Positions 4,072 to 5,029 of a stretch of DNA of 5,029 nucleotides are shown in pieces. How positions within the stretch are numbered: position 1 is the first letter of the stretch; the number at the start of each line of letters is the position of its first letter. The notes below the pieces were generated by a model. That model saw nothing but the letters and a program-made list of their open reading frames with translations, ran no database searches and was not told where the DNA came from. A program made the position numbers and the translations under genes. Source of the stretch: Moraxellaceae bacterium UBA2032 (lineage in GTDB: Bacteria > Pseudomonadota > Gammaproteobacteria > Pseudomonadales > Moraxellaceae); NCBI GenBank assembly GCA_002333125.1, contig DDBM01000209.1:2254-7282 (forward strand), read 5' to 3'.

Positions 4072-5029
4072 CCACTACGCCTTGACCGCCTGCCGCACAA
4101 ATCGACACTAAACCACGACCACTGCCCTTTTCGTTAAGTAATTTAGCTAAAGTAGCAATAATACGGCCACCTGTTGCTGCAAAAGGATGACCTGCTGCCA
4201 ACGAAGAACCATTGACGTTTAATTTGCTACGGTCAATGCTGCCCAACGCTTTTTTCAAGCCTAAACGCTCTTTACAAAACTTAGGGTCTTCCCACGATTT
4301 TAAGGTCGATAAAACCTGTGAGGCAAAGGCTTCATGGATTTCATAAAAATCAAAATCTTGTAATTTAATGCCTGCACGCTCCAACATACGTGGAACAGCA
4401 TAAGCAGGTGCCATTAACAAGCCTTCTTTTTGATGTACAAAGTCAACTGCTGCGACTTCACTAAAGGTCAAATAAGCCAATACAGGTAAGCCACGCTCTG
4501 CTGCCCACTCTTCTGAGGCCAATAACACAACGGACGCGCCATCTGTTAACGGTGTGGAGTTAGCGGGTGTCATGGTAGCTGCTTCGCCTTTACCAAAACA
4601 GGTTTTTAAGGTGGCTAATTTTTCTAAAGAAATATCGCCGCGCATATTGTTATCGCGTTTTAAACCCTGAAACGGCGTAACTAAATCATCAAAAAAACCA
4701 CGCTCATAAGCTGCAGCCATATTTTTATGGCTGTTATAAGCTAACTGGTCTTGGTCAGCACGAGAAATACCCCACTCTAATGCGGTAACAGCGGCATGGT
4801 CGCCCATCGCCATGCCTGTACGTGGCTCACCATTTTTTGGCTGTTCTGGTGCAAAATGCTTAGGACGAATTTTTAAGGCTGCTTTTAAACGGTCTTGATT
4901 GGTTTTGGCACGATTGATTTCGAGCAAAATTTTACGCAAGTCGTCATTAATCGCTAAAGGTGCATCACTGGTTGTGTCTACACCACCTGCAATACCACTC
5001 TCAATTTGACCTAAAGCAATTTTGTTAGC
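4055..5029 (-). CDS. Thiolase (acetyl-CoA C-acyltransferase, FadI-like), 5' end outside the window
   Basis: Cleaves 3-ketoacyl-CoA with CoA to acetyl-CoA plus a shortened acyl-CoA (last step of beta-oxidation), or runs the reverse condensation. The frame is open to base 5029, so the TTG at 4937-4939 is internal: upstream codons read GGVDTTSDAP, a conserved thiolase segment. 325 residues are visible of about 430. Seen directly: ANSTPLTDGAS, EIHEAFASQ (His codon 4334-4336), GHPFAATGGR (catalytic His 4187-4189) and CAAGGQG (catalytic Cys 4097-4099). The other catalytic Cys, the nucleophile, lies beyond the window edge. HEAFA in place of NEAFA places it with FadI and the mitochondrial trifunctional beta subunit, away from FadA. 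FadI usually pairs with FadJ, whose gene would be expected further right, unseen here. The gene converges on the acyltransferase and ends in TAA just before a hairpin. Confidence 0.92.
   Translation of the reverse strand, partial: ANKIALGQIESGIAGGVDTTSDAPLAINDDLRKILLEINRAKTNQDRLKAALKIRPKHFAPEQPKNGEPRTGMAMGDHAAVTALEWGISRADQDQLAYNSHKNMAAAYERGFFDDLVTPFQGLKRDNNMRGDISLEKLATLKTCFGKGEAATMTPANSTPLTDGASVVLLASEEWAAERGLPVLAYLTFSEVAAVDFVHQKEGLLMAPAYAVPRMLERAGIKLQDFDFYEIHEAFASQVLSTLKSWEDPKFCKERLGLKKALGSIDRSKLNVNGSSLAAGHPFAATGGRIIATLAKLLNEKGSGRGLVSICAAGGQGVVAIIEK

Noticed and set aside
4937..4939. TTG as the thiolase start on the minus strand
   Set aside because: The upstream in-frame codons encode the conserved GGVDTTSDAP segment and the frame is open to the window end.

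Overview
The window reads as a chromosomal segment of an AT-rich gammaproteobacterium. The evidence is the encoded CCA on the tRNA, the FadI-like thiolase, Rho-independent terminators and heavy use of TTA and AAA codons. A relative of Moraxellaceae or of a low-GC sulphur bacterium would fit, but placement below class is a weak inference. The two edge genes, both cut by the window, are ordinary metabolic genes: a PLP-dependent class I aminotransferase at the left (plus strand) and a fatty-acid-type thiolase at the right (minus strand).

Left to middle (1-1223): the aminotransferase ends in a strong intrinsic terminator. It is followed by a self-contained tRNA-Asn(GUU) unit with its own sigma70-type promoter, a GC-rich discriminator and its own terminator. 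From 1224 to 1920 there is no intact gene, but the stretch is not empty. It holds several hairpins, a possible MITE with imperfect terminal repeats, and a decayed fragment (1475-1642) of the N-terminal arm-type DNA-binding domain of a P4-like tyrosine integrase. An integrase remnant about 320 bases downstream of a tRNA is the expected scar of a lost prophage or genomic island that used tRNA-Asn as its attachment site. The rest of the gap is AT-rich and ends in the control region of the next gene, which includes a 16-base palindrome resembling a TetR-type operator.

Middle to right (1921-5029): an intact acyltransferase of the lysophospholipid/diacylglycerol acyltransferase superfamily is followed, directly after its stop codon, by a complete IS630-family insertion sequence. 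The element has imperfect terminal repeats, flanking TA dinucleotides, and a transposase split into two frames joined at an A8 run that suits programmed -1 frameshifting. Beyond the element is a GC-rich hairpin, then the convergent thiolase gene. Removing the element and one TA places the acyltransferase stop about 30 bases from that hairpin, so the insertion appears to have separated the gene from a shared convergent terminator.

Functionally, the acyltransferase (lipid assembly) and thiolase (beta-oxidation or acetoacetyl-CoA chemistry) are both lipid genes but are convergent, so they are not an operon. I see no novel defence or multi-gene system. The interest lies in the layered mobile-element remains between tRNA-Asn and the acyltransferase, the frameshifted IS630 element, and the palindromic operator candidate.
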